Positions 18,309-25,565 of a DNA stretch of 52,394 nt are shown here, piece after piece. Every line of letters starts with the position of its first letter. Within the stretch, counting starts at the first letter, position 1. A model generated the notes under the pieces. The model was not told the origin of the DNA. It made no database searches and saw only the letters and a list, made by a program, of their open reading frames with translations. Origin of the DNA: an uncultured Prevotella sp. (GTDB lineage: Bacteria > Bacteroidota > Bacteroidia > Bacteroidales > Bacteroidaceae); contig CAMVAI010000010.1 in NCBI GenBank assembly GCA_947165435.1, positions 1-52,394 of the forward strand, in the 5' to 3' direction. Position numbers and translations under genes: made by a program.

Positions 18309-18911
18309 TTACTTAATCTGCTTCAGAGCCAGCTTCACCACCTGCTCCACGGGCAGGTCGGGCTGTTCCGTGAGGATGGCCACCACCACCTTCTGCGTGG
18401 GAGCCGGCGAGAAGCCCAGCATGGTGAGTGCCGACACGGCCTCGTCGCGCACGGCATTGTTGACAGGTGCCGACATCGTTCCGCCGGCAGGTATCTCGTC
18501 GGCTATGCCCAAGGCCACTATCTTGTCGCGCAAATCGACGATGATGCGCTGGGCGGTCATCTTGCCAATGCCCTTGATGCCCTTGATAAGCCGCTCGTCG
18601 CCACGCGAGATGGCACTGCACAACTCACTGACACTCATCGATGACAGCATCATGCGCGCCGTGTTCGTACCCACGCCGCTGACGGTAATCAGCAGCTCGA
18701 ACATCTCGCGCTCCTTCTTGGACACGAAGCCATACAGCACATGGGCATCTTCGCGGATAGACTCGAAGACGTACAGCTTCACTTCCTTCTTGTTCTGTAT
18801 GGCGGTATAGGTGTTGAGCGATATGTTCAGCCCGTAGCCTACTCCGGCGGCTTCTACCGTAGCCATGGCGGGGGTCAGCTCGGCGAGCTCCCCCTTGATG
18901 TATTCTATCAT
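18309..18911 (-). CDS. ruvA: Holliday junction branch migration complex subunit RuvA
   Basis: The 200-residue DNA-binding protein tetramerises on Holliday junctions and loads the RuvB helicase. Three parts are visible: the N-terminal OB fold ([12 protein letters not shown]), two helix-hairpin-helix motifs ([10 protein letters not shown] and [12 protein letters not shown]), and a C-terminal domain III that binds RuvB ([13 protein letters not shown]). Length is typical. The ruvA-sprA order is common in Bacteroidetes, and the genes are probably co-transcribed. No clear promoter was found in the 150 bp upstream. Confidence 0.96.
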   Translation of the reverse strand: MIEYIKGELAELTPAMATVEAAGVGYGLNISLNTYTAIQNKKEVKLYVFESIREDAHVLYGFVSKKEREMFELLITVSGVGTNTARMMLSSMSVSELCSAISRGDERLIKGIKGIGKMTAQRIIVDLRDKIVALGIADEIPAGGTMSAPVNNAVRDEAVSALTMLGFSPAPTQKVVVAILTEQPDLPVEQVVKLALKQIK

Positions 18912-19000
18912 TGTGTTCGTCTTTTTGTATTAATACATTTATTTTAACGCTGTACCAATGCGTTTTATTGTACCAAGTAGATAAAGTTACATTTCAACAC

Positions 19001-19036
19001 AAAAAAGCGGCAAGACACCGTGAAGAAATCTTGCCG
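19001..19036 (-). terminator. Intrinsic terminator after the 19062-19685 gene
   Basis: On the minus strand CGGCAAGA (19029-19036 side) and TCTTGCCG (19008-19015 side) form an 8-bp stem, followed by CTTTTTT. It lies 25 bp after the stop codon of the secreted protein gene and before ruvA. Confidence 0.75.
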
Positions 19037-19061
19037 TCTTTCTGTATTTCCTGTACATTAC

Positions 19062-19685
19062 TCATTTAACGACAACCTTCTTGCCGTTCTTGATATACAG
19101 TCCCTTCGTAGGCTCCTCCACGCGCTGTCCCTTCAGGTCGTAGTATTTGCTATTGTCCACACTTTGCTCAATGCTCTGAATTGCTGTAACATTGCCGATG
19201 GTCACGGAGAACGTGACGTCTGCCAGACTCTGCTTCGTACCCTCTACGGGCACTATCAGGATATTCTTGATGGTACCCGTGAATGTCTGTCCGACGGTCA
19301 GCTTCTCCGTGGCGGGCTTGATGGTGAAGGACAGCAGTTCGCCAGAAGTGCCGATGAGAGGCTCCGAGGAGAGCGACAGCTCGGCCACTTTCACCAGTCC
19401 TTTATCCAGATTCGCCGTCACTGAGTGGCTTTCATTGTGGCAACTACCCTTGGTGAAGGCCACTTTGGTTCCTCCATTCATGACGAACTCCAGTTCGGAC
19501 GGCAGTTCCAGTTGGAACTGATAACCCGTATAGGTGTCGGCAGTATCAAACTGGAAGTTAACGGTCAGTGCAGCCTCGCTGTTCTGCGGCAGCGTGATGT
19601 CGGTCACCGTCAGCGCATTGGTCTGCGCTACTGACATGCGTGCCACAGCAAGCAATGCCATCATTGAAATTAAGATTTTCTTCAT
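19062..19685 (-). CDS. Secreted cohesin-like protein with T9SS-type C-terminal tail
   Basis: This 207-residue protein has a signal peptide (residues 1-20, ending SVAQ). A beta-rich domain (about 21-155) resembles the cohesin / CBM-like E-set domain of its neighbours, with a TVNFQFDTADTYTGYQFQL strand pattern. The last 28 residues (YYDLKGQRV, then GLYIKNGKKVVVK) resemble the short C-terminal sorting tails of Prevotella T9SS cargo. It is downstream of the 372-residue cohesin-dockerin gene by 69 bp and has its own terminator. Precise ligand unknown. Confidence 0.8.
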   Translation of the reverse strand: MKKILISMMALLAVARMSVAQTNALTVTDITLPQNSEAALTVNFQFDTADTYTGYQFQLELPSELEFVMNGGTKVAFTKGSCHNESHSVTANLDKGLVKVAELSLSSEPLIGTSGELLSFTIKPATEKLTVGQTFTGTIKNILIVPVEGTKQSLADVTFSVTIGNVTAIQSIEQSVDNSKYYDLKGQRVEEPTKGLYIKNGKKVVVK

Positions 19686-19754
19686 AGTTCTTGTTATTTG
19701 ATTTTTGTGTTTTACTTATTATTTCCTTTCTTATCGCAGCTCAGGCAAACTGAA

Positions 19755-20873
19755 TTAGAACCGTGGTGCCAGCGCATCAATCTTACCCACCACAAAGTTG
19801 ACGATACGCACAGCATCGGCAATATCAATATCTCCGTCGCCATTCACATCAGCTGCCTTTGCAACAAAGTTGGTAGTGGGTTTGCCCACTACATAGTTAA
19901 CCACACATACGGCATCAGCAATATCCACATCACCATCACCATTAACATCGCCCTTGATGTGATCTTCTATTATTAGTACAGAGACCATATCCGGCATAGA
20001 CACTGAAGCCGAACCGGACGTAAGCGAGTATTTGGCATTCTGTATTTTCACGTCATAGTTGCCCACAGCTACATTGTCGGCCACTTTCAAATTCAACGTC
20101 AATATAGCACCGTCGTTGCCCGCCACCTCATTCGACTGCAACGACAGCACTGCAAAACTATAGACTCCCGTTGTTTCATTGCGTTTCATAGTTTTTGTAT
20201 GTTCGTTATGGCGACTGCTCAGCGTATAGCTGTCAACAGTCACACCATCAGGCAGCAAGAGGTCGAAGCTATAGGCACTCGTCGGCTGCGCATTCTTCAG
20301 ACAGACTGTTAACACGCCACTTCCACCCTTTAATGCCGTAGCGTCCTCGGCATAGATCGCATCGTCATCGGTGTTGATGTCGCTATTAACAACTTTAATC
20401 TTAAAGGTCGATGGATTCTCAAAACCACTCATTTCCTGTCTGGCCTCGTTATTTAGTACAACATCTTTTATCGTTCCTTCCAACAAACCCGCTTTGAGGT
20501 CACCTGCCTTCAGCGTGATAGAAAGCAAGGAACCCTTTTTGCTCTTATATACTGCATTTGCAGCATTCTTGTAAATAAGGAAATTATACTCGTTACCATC
20601 ATTCGAGACCTCTATGGACGGCTTTGTATATAATACAGATCCAGCCTTTACCCCCCATTCCTCCATTTCTTCATCATAAGGAATTGAAATTCCTTCAGGC
20701 AACAATAGAGTCAACTGGGTATTAATTGCTAAATCTACCGTTTCAAGGTTGATAACCAGAGTGGCTTCACCATTAGCATTAATGGTTACATCTTCGGCAT
20801 AAATTTTCTGTGCCATAGTATTACTTGCAAACAAAACTGCAAAGCAAAATACCATAAACTTAATTGATTTCAT
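19755..20873 (-). CDS. Secreted protein with two cohesin-like domains and a dockerin pair
   Basis: The 372-residue protein has a signal peptide (1-21, ending TMAQ). A first cohesin-like domain covers about 22-165, a second beta domain about 175-300, and C-terminal type I dockerin repeats about 308-372. The two dockerin loops (GDVNGDGDVDIADAV and ADVNGDGDIDIADAV) keep all calcium-binding Asp/Asn positions. The first domain is about four-fifths identical by eye to the protein at 22882-23514, but the C-terminal modules differ. Such proteins are probably extracellular scaffolding or binding factors; binding partners are not known. Confidence 0.82.
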   Translation of the reverse strand: MKSIKFMVFCFAVLFASNTMAQKIYAEDVTINANGEATLVINLETVDLAINTQLTLLLPEGISIPYDEEMEEWGVKAGSVLYTKPSIEVSNDGNEYNFLIYKNAANAVYKSKKGSLLSITLKAGDLKAGLLEGTIKDVVLNNEARQEMSGFENPSTFKIKVVNSDINTDDDAIYAEDATALKGGSGVLTVCLKNAQPTSAYSFDLLLPDGVTVDSYTLSSRHNEHTKTMKRNETTGVYSFAVLSLQSNEVAGNDGAILTLNLKVADNVAVGNYDVKIQNAKYSLTSGSASVSMPDMVSVLIIEDHIKGDVNGDGDVDIADAVCVVNYVVGKPTTNFVAKAADVNGDGDIDIADAVRIVNFVVGKIDALAPRF

Positions 20874-20972
20874 ATTCTTTAATCTTTAAAATTATAAACA
20901 TGTTTACATAGACTTGTACATTTATAGATCTTCAACAAGCCGCGACACGTTGCAGCCCTCAGAGTGACTGTG

Positions 20973-21003
20973 CAAAGATAAAAATAAAAAACCGAACCGC
21001 CAA
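20973..21003 (-). promoter_or_regulatory. Promoter of the cohesin-dockerin gene
   Basis: TTG (21001-21003), a 20-nt spacer and TATCTTTG (20973-20980) lie on the minus strand, giving a leader of about 95 nt. The -33 element overlaps a 6-bp stem (ACCGAA/TTCGGT). Confidence 0.65.
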
Positions 21004-21224
21004 GCGATTCGGTAGAAATTATTTTAAAAATTTTACCTGAATCATACTCATTATTAACAGTGCTCTTCTAATTTCATGGCACTTTCCACCTAATTCTATG
21101 CTTCGTTGACCAGCAACGGAGCATGAAAGTTTGGTCAGTCAACCATAAAAATACGCAGAAAGTGTCATAGAATTAGACAGCTGAAATCAACAAAATTCTG
21201 TATTACCTCACAAAAATCTTTCTT

Positions 21225-21259
21225 TTTGTCACGTATATGAAGAAAAAAGTGTAATTTTG
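21225..21259 (+). promoter_or_regulatory. Promoter of ddh
   Basis: TAATTTTG (21252-21259) fits TAnnTTTG and lies 41 nt before the start codon. TTTG at 21225-21228 gives a 23-nt spacer, slightly long. Confidence 0.5.
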
Positions 21260-21300
21260 CACCCGAAAACAACAACACAACCAACATAAACATAAAAACA

Positions 21301-22200
21301 ATGAAAAAAATCAGAGCCGCCGTAGTAGGCTACGGCAACATTGGAAAGTACAGTATTCAGGCTCTTGAGGCCGCTCCCGACTTCGAGATTGCTGGTGTGG
21401 TGCGACGCAACGGGGCAGACAACAAGCCCGCCGAACTGGCACCCTACGAGGTGGTAAAGGACATACGCGAGCTGAAAGACGTAGATGTAGCCATACTGGC
21501 CACCCCCACCCGCTCGTGCGAGGAATATGCCAAGCAGATACTGCCACTGGGCATCAACACCGTCGATTCGTTCGACATACATACCAACATACGCGGATAC
21601 CGCGAACGGCTGATGGCGCTGAACAAGGAGACGAAGACCGTCAGCGTCATTGCCGCAGGATGGGATCCGGGGTCTGACTCGATAGTACGCACACTGATGC
21701 AGAGCCTGGCTCCGAAGGGACTCAGCTACACCAACTTCGGCCCCGGCATGTCGATGGGCCACTCCGTCTGCGTGCGCTCGAAAGAGGGCGTGAAGAACGC
21801 GCTGTCGATGACCATTCCCCTCGGTGAGGGCATACACCGCCGCATGGTGTATGTCGAGCTGGAAGACGGATACACCCTGGAGCAGGTGACGAAGGACATC
21901 AAGGCCGACCCCTACTTCGCCAGCGACGAGACACATGTGTTCCAGGTGGAGAGTGTTGACGACGTGCGCGACATGGGGCACGGCGTGAACCTGGTGCGCA
22001 AGGGCGTCAGCGGGCAGACGCAGAACCAGCGGCTGGAATTCAACATGCAGATTAACAACCCGGCACTGACCGGACAGGTGCTGGTCAACGTGGCGCGCGC
22101 CTCCATGCGCCAGCAGCCGGGCTGCTACACCATGATCGAGATTCCCGTCATCGACATGCTGCCGGGCGAGCGCGAAGACCTGATAGAGCATCTGGTGTGA
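21301..22200 (+). CDS. ddh: meso-Diaminopimelate D-dehydrogenase
   Basis: The 299-residue NADPH-dependent enzyme makes meso-diaminopimelate from tetrahydrodipicolinate and ammonia in one step, supplying lysine and peptidoglycan synthesis. The Rossmann motif VVGYGNIGKYS (residues 8-18) is followed by segments conserved in Ddh: TPTRSCEE, TVDSFDIH, AAGWDPGSDS and GPGMSMGHS. Its length fits the usual 300-330. It stands alone, with a promoter, between secreted-protein genes on the opposite strand. The repeat module begins 14 bp after its stop codon. Confidence 0.95.
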   Translation: MKKIRAAVVGYGNIGKYSIQALEAAPDFEIAGVVRRNGADNKPAELAPYEVVKDIRELKDVDVAILATPTRSCEEYAKQILPLGINTVDSFDIHTNIRGYRERLMALNKETKTVSVIAAGWDPGSDSIVRTLMQSLAPKGLSYTNFGPGMSMGHSVCVRSKEGVKNALSMTIPLGEGIHRRMVYVELEDGYTLEQVTKDIKADPYFASDETHVFQVESVDDVRDMGHGVNLVRKGVSGQTQNQRLEFNMQINNPALTGQVLVNVARASMRQQPGCYTMIEIPVIDMLPGEREDLIEHLV

Positions 22201-22214
22201 TATCTTCTTTTTAA

Positions 22215-22423
22215 CCCGCACATCCCGCACATCTCGCACGTAAAAATGTTTCAACACTGTGTGAAGACATCCTATTGCTGTAACCGCCAGGTGCGGGATA
22301 GGTGTGGGGCGGCAGTTGCAAAGTGACAGCTAGGTGCGTGACAAAACGAGCAAATCGTCAGTTACGTGCGAGATAAATTGAGCAGACTGTCAGTTTACGT
22401 GCGAGATGTGCGGGATGTGCGGG
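22215..22423 (+). repeat. Middle copy of repeat module: long-range hairpin
   Basis: Perfect 27-nt arms at 22215-22241 and 22397-22423 carry the same CCCGCACAT / ATGTGCGGG motif as the other copies. The interior here is 155 nt instead of 26 nt. It contains additional partial arm copies (ACGTGCGAGAT at about 22363) and two related CGTCAG/GTCAG-flanked segments. No promoter part is present. It directly follows ddh. Confidence 0.85.
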
Positions 22424-22462
22424 ATGTTTCTTTTTTCCGCATTATATATAGATTTACAGCGG

Positions 22463-22560
22463 AAAAATCCCGATGAAATCGTGGATTTTTGAAAAATTAA
22501 TGGATAATTACATGGTAATTACATGTTCCATCTTCTTTTACATATAATTACCATGTAATT
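22463..22560 (+). repeat. Middle copy: small dyad and AT-rich inverted repeats
   Basis: A dyad around CCCGATGAAATCG (22463-22490) matches the dyad of the other modules with one change. A 15-bp inverted repeat follows (22506-22520 and 22546-22560, AATTACATGGTAATT). It replaces the segment found at this point in the two other copies. Confidence 0.75.
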
Positions 22561-22624
22561 GATCATATAATTTTTTCCGTGTATTTTTTGGGGCCAAGCG
22601 ATGGTCCCAATGCTTGGAATTTTC

Positions 22625-22813
22625 ATGGAGAGGCTACTAATTTTCGTGGAGCAATGAGTAATTTTCGTGGAGCAATGAGTAATTTTCGTGGAGAGGCCAC
22701 TGGTGATCGTGGAGAGGCTACTAATTTTCGTGGAGAGGCTCCTGGTGATCGTGGAGAGGCCACTAATTTTCGTGGAGAGGCTCCTGGTGATTGTGGAGAG
22801 GCCACTAACAGAA
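22625..22813 (+). repeat. Nine-unit tandem array of 21-nt repeats (middle copy)
   Basis: Units begin every 21 nt from 22625 with RTGGAG. Two alternating kinds occur: one ending ACTAATTTTC, one ending CTGGTGATC. Two units have GCAATGAGT in place of AGGCCACT. Because 21 is a multiple of 3 the array stays open in frame on both strands, but no protein signal is apparent. Each GTGGAGAGGCCAC can form a small GTGG/CCAC stem. It ends about 70 bp from the 3' end of the next gene. Confidence 0.9.
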
Positions 22814-22881
22814 TAGCCGAAGGCACACTTGCACCTCCGGCTACCCGCTCTTTATGAGATCTATCGCTTGCAGTTTTCGAT

Positions 22882-23514
22882 TTACTTAATCACCATCTTC
22901 TTGCCGTTCACGATATAAACACCCTTCTTAACAGAGATGCCATCTACACGCTGGCCACCGACGGTATAAACCTTGGCATCCTCAAGATTCTCGTCAGCAG
23001 TGATGGCGTTGATGCCAGTAGCAATAACTTTAATCTTAAAGGTCGATGGATTTTCAAAACCACTCATTTCCTGTCGGGCTTCATTGTTAATTACAACACC
23101 CTTAATAGTTCCTTCCAACTCACTCGCAGAGAGTTCACCAGCTTGCAGAGTTATCGTAAGCAAAGAACCAGATTTGCTCTTATATACTGCACTACTCGCG
23201 TTCTTATATATAAGGAACTGATATTCATTGCCATCCCTTGAAATCTCTATAGCAGGTTTTGCATACAATATATTACCAGCTTTTACTCCCCATTCCTCGT
23301 TTTCTGCATCATAAGGAATAGTAATTCCTTCTGGTAACGCAAGTGTCAATTGAGTATTAATTGCCAAATCTACCGTTTCAAGGTTGATAACCAATGTAGC
23401 TTGACCATTAGCTTCAATGGTGACATCTTCTGCAGAAATTTTCTGTGCCATAGCATTGCTTGCAAACAAAACAGCAAAGCACAGTACCAAATATTTAATT
23501 GATTTCATATTCAT
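22882..23514 (-). CDS. Secreted cohesin-like protein with T9SS-type C-terminal tail
   Basis: The 210-residue protein has a signal peptide (to NAMAQ, about residue 23). One cohesin-like domain (about 24-165) is nearly the same as that of the 19755-20873 protein. The C-terminal tail VYTVGGQRV plus GVYIVNGKKMVIK resembles T9SS sorting tails. The paralogue has a second domain and dockerins instead, so the two differ by module exchange. It lies 23 bp after the 231-residue dockerin protein, probably in one transcript. M3 is an alternative start. Confidence 0.82.
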   Translation of the reverse strand: MNMKSIKYLVLCFAVLFASNAMAQKISAEDVTIEANGQATLVINLETVDLAINTQLTLALPEGITIPYDAENEEWGVKAGNILYAKPAIEISRDGNEYQFLIYKNASSAVYKSKSGSLLTITLQAGELSASELEGTIKGVVINNEARQEMSGFENPSTFKIKVIATGINAITADENLEDAKVYTVGGQRVDGISVKKGVYIVNGKKMVIK

Positions 23515-23537
23515 TAAGTTCTTATATTAAACGTATT

Positions 23538-24233
23538 TTACATTTGAATCTCGTCGATAACCTGCTGAAGATCCGAGATGTTCACCTTACCATCTTTATT
23601 CACATCAGCTTTAGAATCGTTAGACTTGGCCTGAATTTCATCAACTACGGCCTGCAAATCTGAAATATTGACCACACCATTAGCCACAACATCACCCTGC
23701 AGAGCCACCACATCGAAAGTAATGGGGGCGGCCATGGTGTACTGCGTAGCGCTACCCTGAGGGTCAGCGGCGAGGAAGCTCTTGACGGTCACCTGCTTGG
23801 TGCCAGAGTAAGAGTCATCGGCCTTTACCTTAATGGTGCAGAGCTGACCACTCTGTGCAGTGAGGGCTGCATCGGTCGTAGTGGGGAAGCAGATAAGCAT
23901 CACTGTGCCATCCGACTTGGTGCCACCTAACAAAGCATGGCTCTTGTGAGCAGAAGAAAGGCTGACACCCTCGATGGTGGAACCGCTGGCCGACTCGCCA
24001 TTGACGGTAACCTGGGCAGAGCCTTCTACCATCGTCAAACCCTCGGGCAGCGTCAGCTCCATCTGCCAGCCACCTATGGCGGCGGGAACCTGGAAACTAA
24101 TTGTTGCATCGCCCTGACTGCTAAAGCCAGGAACCACCTTTGCGTTCTTTGTAGTAGAAAGACTTGTCTGAGCCATCATTCCTCCGGACGTCATCAAGAG
24201 AGCGCCTAAAAGGAGTAAATTTCTCATTTTCAT
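23538..24233 (-). CDS. Secreted cohesin-like protein with C-terminal dockerin
   Basis: This 231-residue protein has a signal peptide (to MMAQ, residue 22). A beta-sandwich domain (about 30-165, with ATISFQVPAAIGGWQMELTL) precedes two dockerin repeats (about 178-231). The second loop, ADVNKDGKVNISDL, has good calcium ligands. The first, GDVVANGVVNISDL, has lost some, so it may not bind calcium. It is first in a two-gene unit with the following cohesin-like gene. Confidence 0.82.
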   Translation of the reverse strand: MKMRNLLLLGALLMTSGGMMAQTSLSTTKNAKVVPGFSSQGDATISFQVPAAIGGWQMELTLPEGLTMVEGSAQVTVNGESASGSTIEGVSLSSAHKSHALLGGTKSDGTVMLICFPTTTDAALTAQSGQLCTIKVKADDSYSGTKQVTVKSFLAADPQGSATQYTMAAPITFDVVALQGDVVANGVVNISDLQAVVDEIQAKSNDSKADVNKDGKVNISDLQQVIDEIQM

Positions 24234-24278
24234 AAGCTTAATATTTATTGTTTATAATTATTTGTCTATACTTGTGTG

Positions 24279-24309
24279 CAAAGATAAGAAAAAAACGGCA
24301 ACCCGCAAA
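24279..24309 (-). promoter_or_regulatory. Promoter of the cohesin-like gene pair
   Basis: TTTG (24306-24309), a 19-nt spacer and TATCTTTG (24279-24286) on the minus strand match the consensus exactly. The leader is about 40 nt. The -33 element lies just beyond the end of the Rpn-family gene. Confidence 0.7.
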
Positions 24310-24330
24310 GAAATTTACTTTTTTTTTGCG

Positions 24331-25428
24331 TCATTGCGTAAATTTCCGCCCAAATTGTGATGTTAAAGCCCCTAAACGCCGAACATCGTCAGCACTCATG
24401 CCCAGCGTAGCAGCTACAGTCTCTTCGTCCATTCCGCTGCCAAGCAACGCCCGTACAGAGCGACATAACTGTTCTTCCTTTTCAGCAAGAGTGGCTTTTG
24501 TTTCGTTCAGAGAGGCCTGCGTCTCACTCAGAGAGGCCTGCGTCTCACTCAGAGAGGCCTGCGTCTCATTCAGAGAGGCCTGCGTCTCACTCAGAGAGGC
24601 CTGCGTCTCACTCAGAGAGGCCTGCGTCTCGTTTAGAGTAGCCTTGGTCTCTGCAAGTTCCTTCTTTTTTGCCATCAGTTCCGTGTCGCGATCCTCAATG
24701 ATAGAGAAATACTCGTCCTCTACGTTCATCTCATGGCGGAGTTTGGCATCGGCGGCGGCTGCCGTGAGCCGGTGGACAATGCGCAACATTTCCGCATCAC
24801 CCTCATACTCGCTCTCGTCCAACTTCAGCATCTGCTGATTACGGCCTTCAAGGCGCGTCTGGTCGAAGACGCTCAGCACCTTTTCCAACCGGTTGCCGGG
24901 GCGTACCCGCAGACGAGGGATCTGGACAATGATGCTTTCATGGGTCAAGCTGTCCACGAAAGGATTAGGCAGTCCCATTGTCACCAGATTCCCATCGTAG
25001 TCGAACGACTGGCGGCGCACATAGAGCACCGGCTCTTCGATATCACCCACCTTATGGCCCAACAGATATACCGTCACCATAGGAATGGCATAAGTCCCGT
25101 TCCCCTCTTTTTGCATGTTGTCAGGATTGGCATACTGAGCACCCAGATACTGTCGGAAGCGCAGGGTCTCCGTGGGCAGCCAGGTCTTTTGGAGTTCGAT
25201 GAGCACCAAGTTCAGGGAGCCATCCTTTTCACGCACCTTTGCACCAAAGTCAATACGAAACACAGAGAGTCCGTCACGCGCAATGTTGGTATATTCGTTG
25301 CGTCGCTGCTCTACCTCCACGACCTCTTTCTGCAAGAGGGCAGAAAGTATGGTCTTCGTGACGCGTTCGTCTTCAAGCAGATACTTGAAAACGATGTCGT
25401 AGATGGGATTAGCAATTGTAGTCATCAT
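24331..25428 (-). CDS. Rpn/PDDEXK_2-family nuclease (putative transposase) with heptad-repeat tail
   Basis: The 365-residue protein belongs to the PD-(D/E)XK nuclease family transposase group (PF12784), widespread in Bacteroidetes and related to recombination-promoting nucleases. The N-terminus IANPIYDIVFKYLLED is typical. The likely active-site residues are Asp60 and Glu78 in IELQK, with Gln80 where Lys is often found and Lys81 next to it. Residues about 258-322 are a coiled coil of nine heptads (LSETQAS, LNETQAS and variants). A small helical end follows (MDEETVAATLGMSADDVRRL). It is divergent from the phosphatase gene. Confidence 0.9.
   Translation of the reverse strand: MMTTIANPIYDIVFKYLLEDERVTKTILSALLQKEVVEVEQRRNEYTNIARDGLSVFRIDFGAKVREKDGSLNLVLIELQKTWLPTETLRFRQYLGAQYANPDNMQKEGNGTYAIPMVTVYLLGHKVGDIEEPVLYVRRQSFDYDGNLVTMGLPNPFVDSLTHESIIVQIPRLRVRPGNRLEKVLSVFDQTRLEGRNQQMLKLDESEYEGDAEMLRIVHRLTAAAADAKLRHEMNVEDEYFSIIEDRDTELMAKKKELAETKATLNETQASLSETQASLSETQASLNETQASLSETQASLSETQASLNETKATLAEKEEQLCRSVRALLGSGMDEETVAATLGMSADDVRRLGALTSQFGRKFTQ
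24505..24651 (-). repeat. In-frame 21-nt tandem repeat inside the Rpn-family gene
   Basis: Six near-identical 21-nt units (starting 24505, 24526, 24547, 24568, 24589, 24610) and one diverged unit (24631) encode the heptads LSETQAS/LNETQAS. Slippage or recombination between them would change coiled-coil length by whole heptads without breaking the frame. Confidence 0.9.
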
Positions 25429-25458
25429 ATATATTTATGTAATAGTCGTCCTCGTGGG

Positions 25459-25489
25459 CAAAATTACAAATAATTTACGAAACCGCCAA
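25459..25489 (-). promoter_or_regulatory. Promoter of the Rpn-family gene
   Basis: TTG (25487-25489), a 20-nt spacer and TAATTTTG (25459-25466) on the minus strand lie about 30 nt before the start codon. Confidence 0.6.
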
Positions 25490-25529
25490 GAAAAAAGGTG
25501 GAAAAGTGCAGAATGCCATTTTTTATTCG

Positions 25530-25537
25530 TACATTTG
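25530..25537 (+). promoter_or_regulatory. Promoter -7 element of the histidine phosphatase gene
   Basis: TACATTTG fits the consensus and lies 28 nt before the ATG at 25566. This rules out the upstream in-frame ATG at 25506 as the start. No clear -33 TTTG. Confidence 0.5.
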
Positions 25538-25565
25538 CACCATCATCATTAAACGAAGGAAGCGT

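Larger units (their letters stand above)
20874..21300. other. Divergent intergenic region between the cohesin-dockerin gene and ddh
   Basis: The 427 bp hold two divergent promoters (20973-21003 and 21225-21259). They also hold a 10-bp inverted repeat TAATTCTATG / CATAGAATTA (21091-21100 and 21167-21176) with 66 nt between the arms. Each arm lies near a GAAAGTG-type motif. No credible coding sequence was seen. Confidence 0.5.

Noticed and set aside
21229..22257. Minus-strand frame over ddh
   Set aside because: It is a shadow of ddh, which has a complete Rossmann motif and family residues on the plus strand.
22579..22857. Coding sequence across the middle 21-nt array
   Set aside because: The frame is open only because unit length is a multiple of three. 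It has no start context, domain or homology that I recognise, and the array lacks codon bias.
24505..24651. Relation between the heptad-coding 21-nt repeats and the intergenic 21-nt arrays
   Set aside because: They share only GAGAGGCC and the period. The rest of the unit differs and one is protein-coding, so I consider it coincidence.
25506..25565. Longer N-terminus for the histidine phosphatase
   Set aside because: The upstream ATG lies before the TACATTTG box, and the extension precedes a normal signal peptide.
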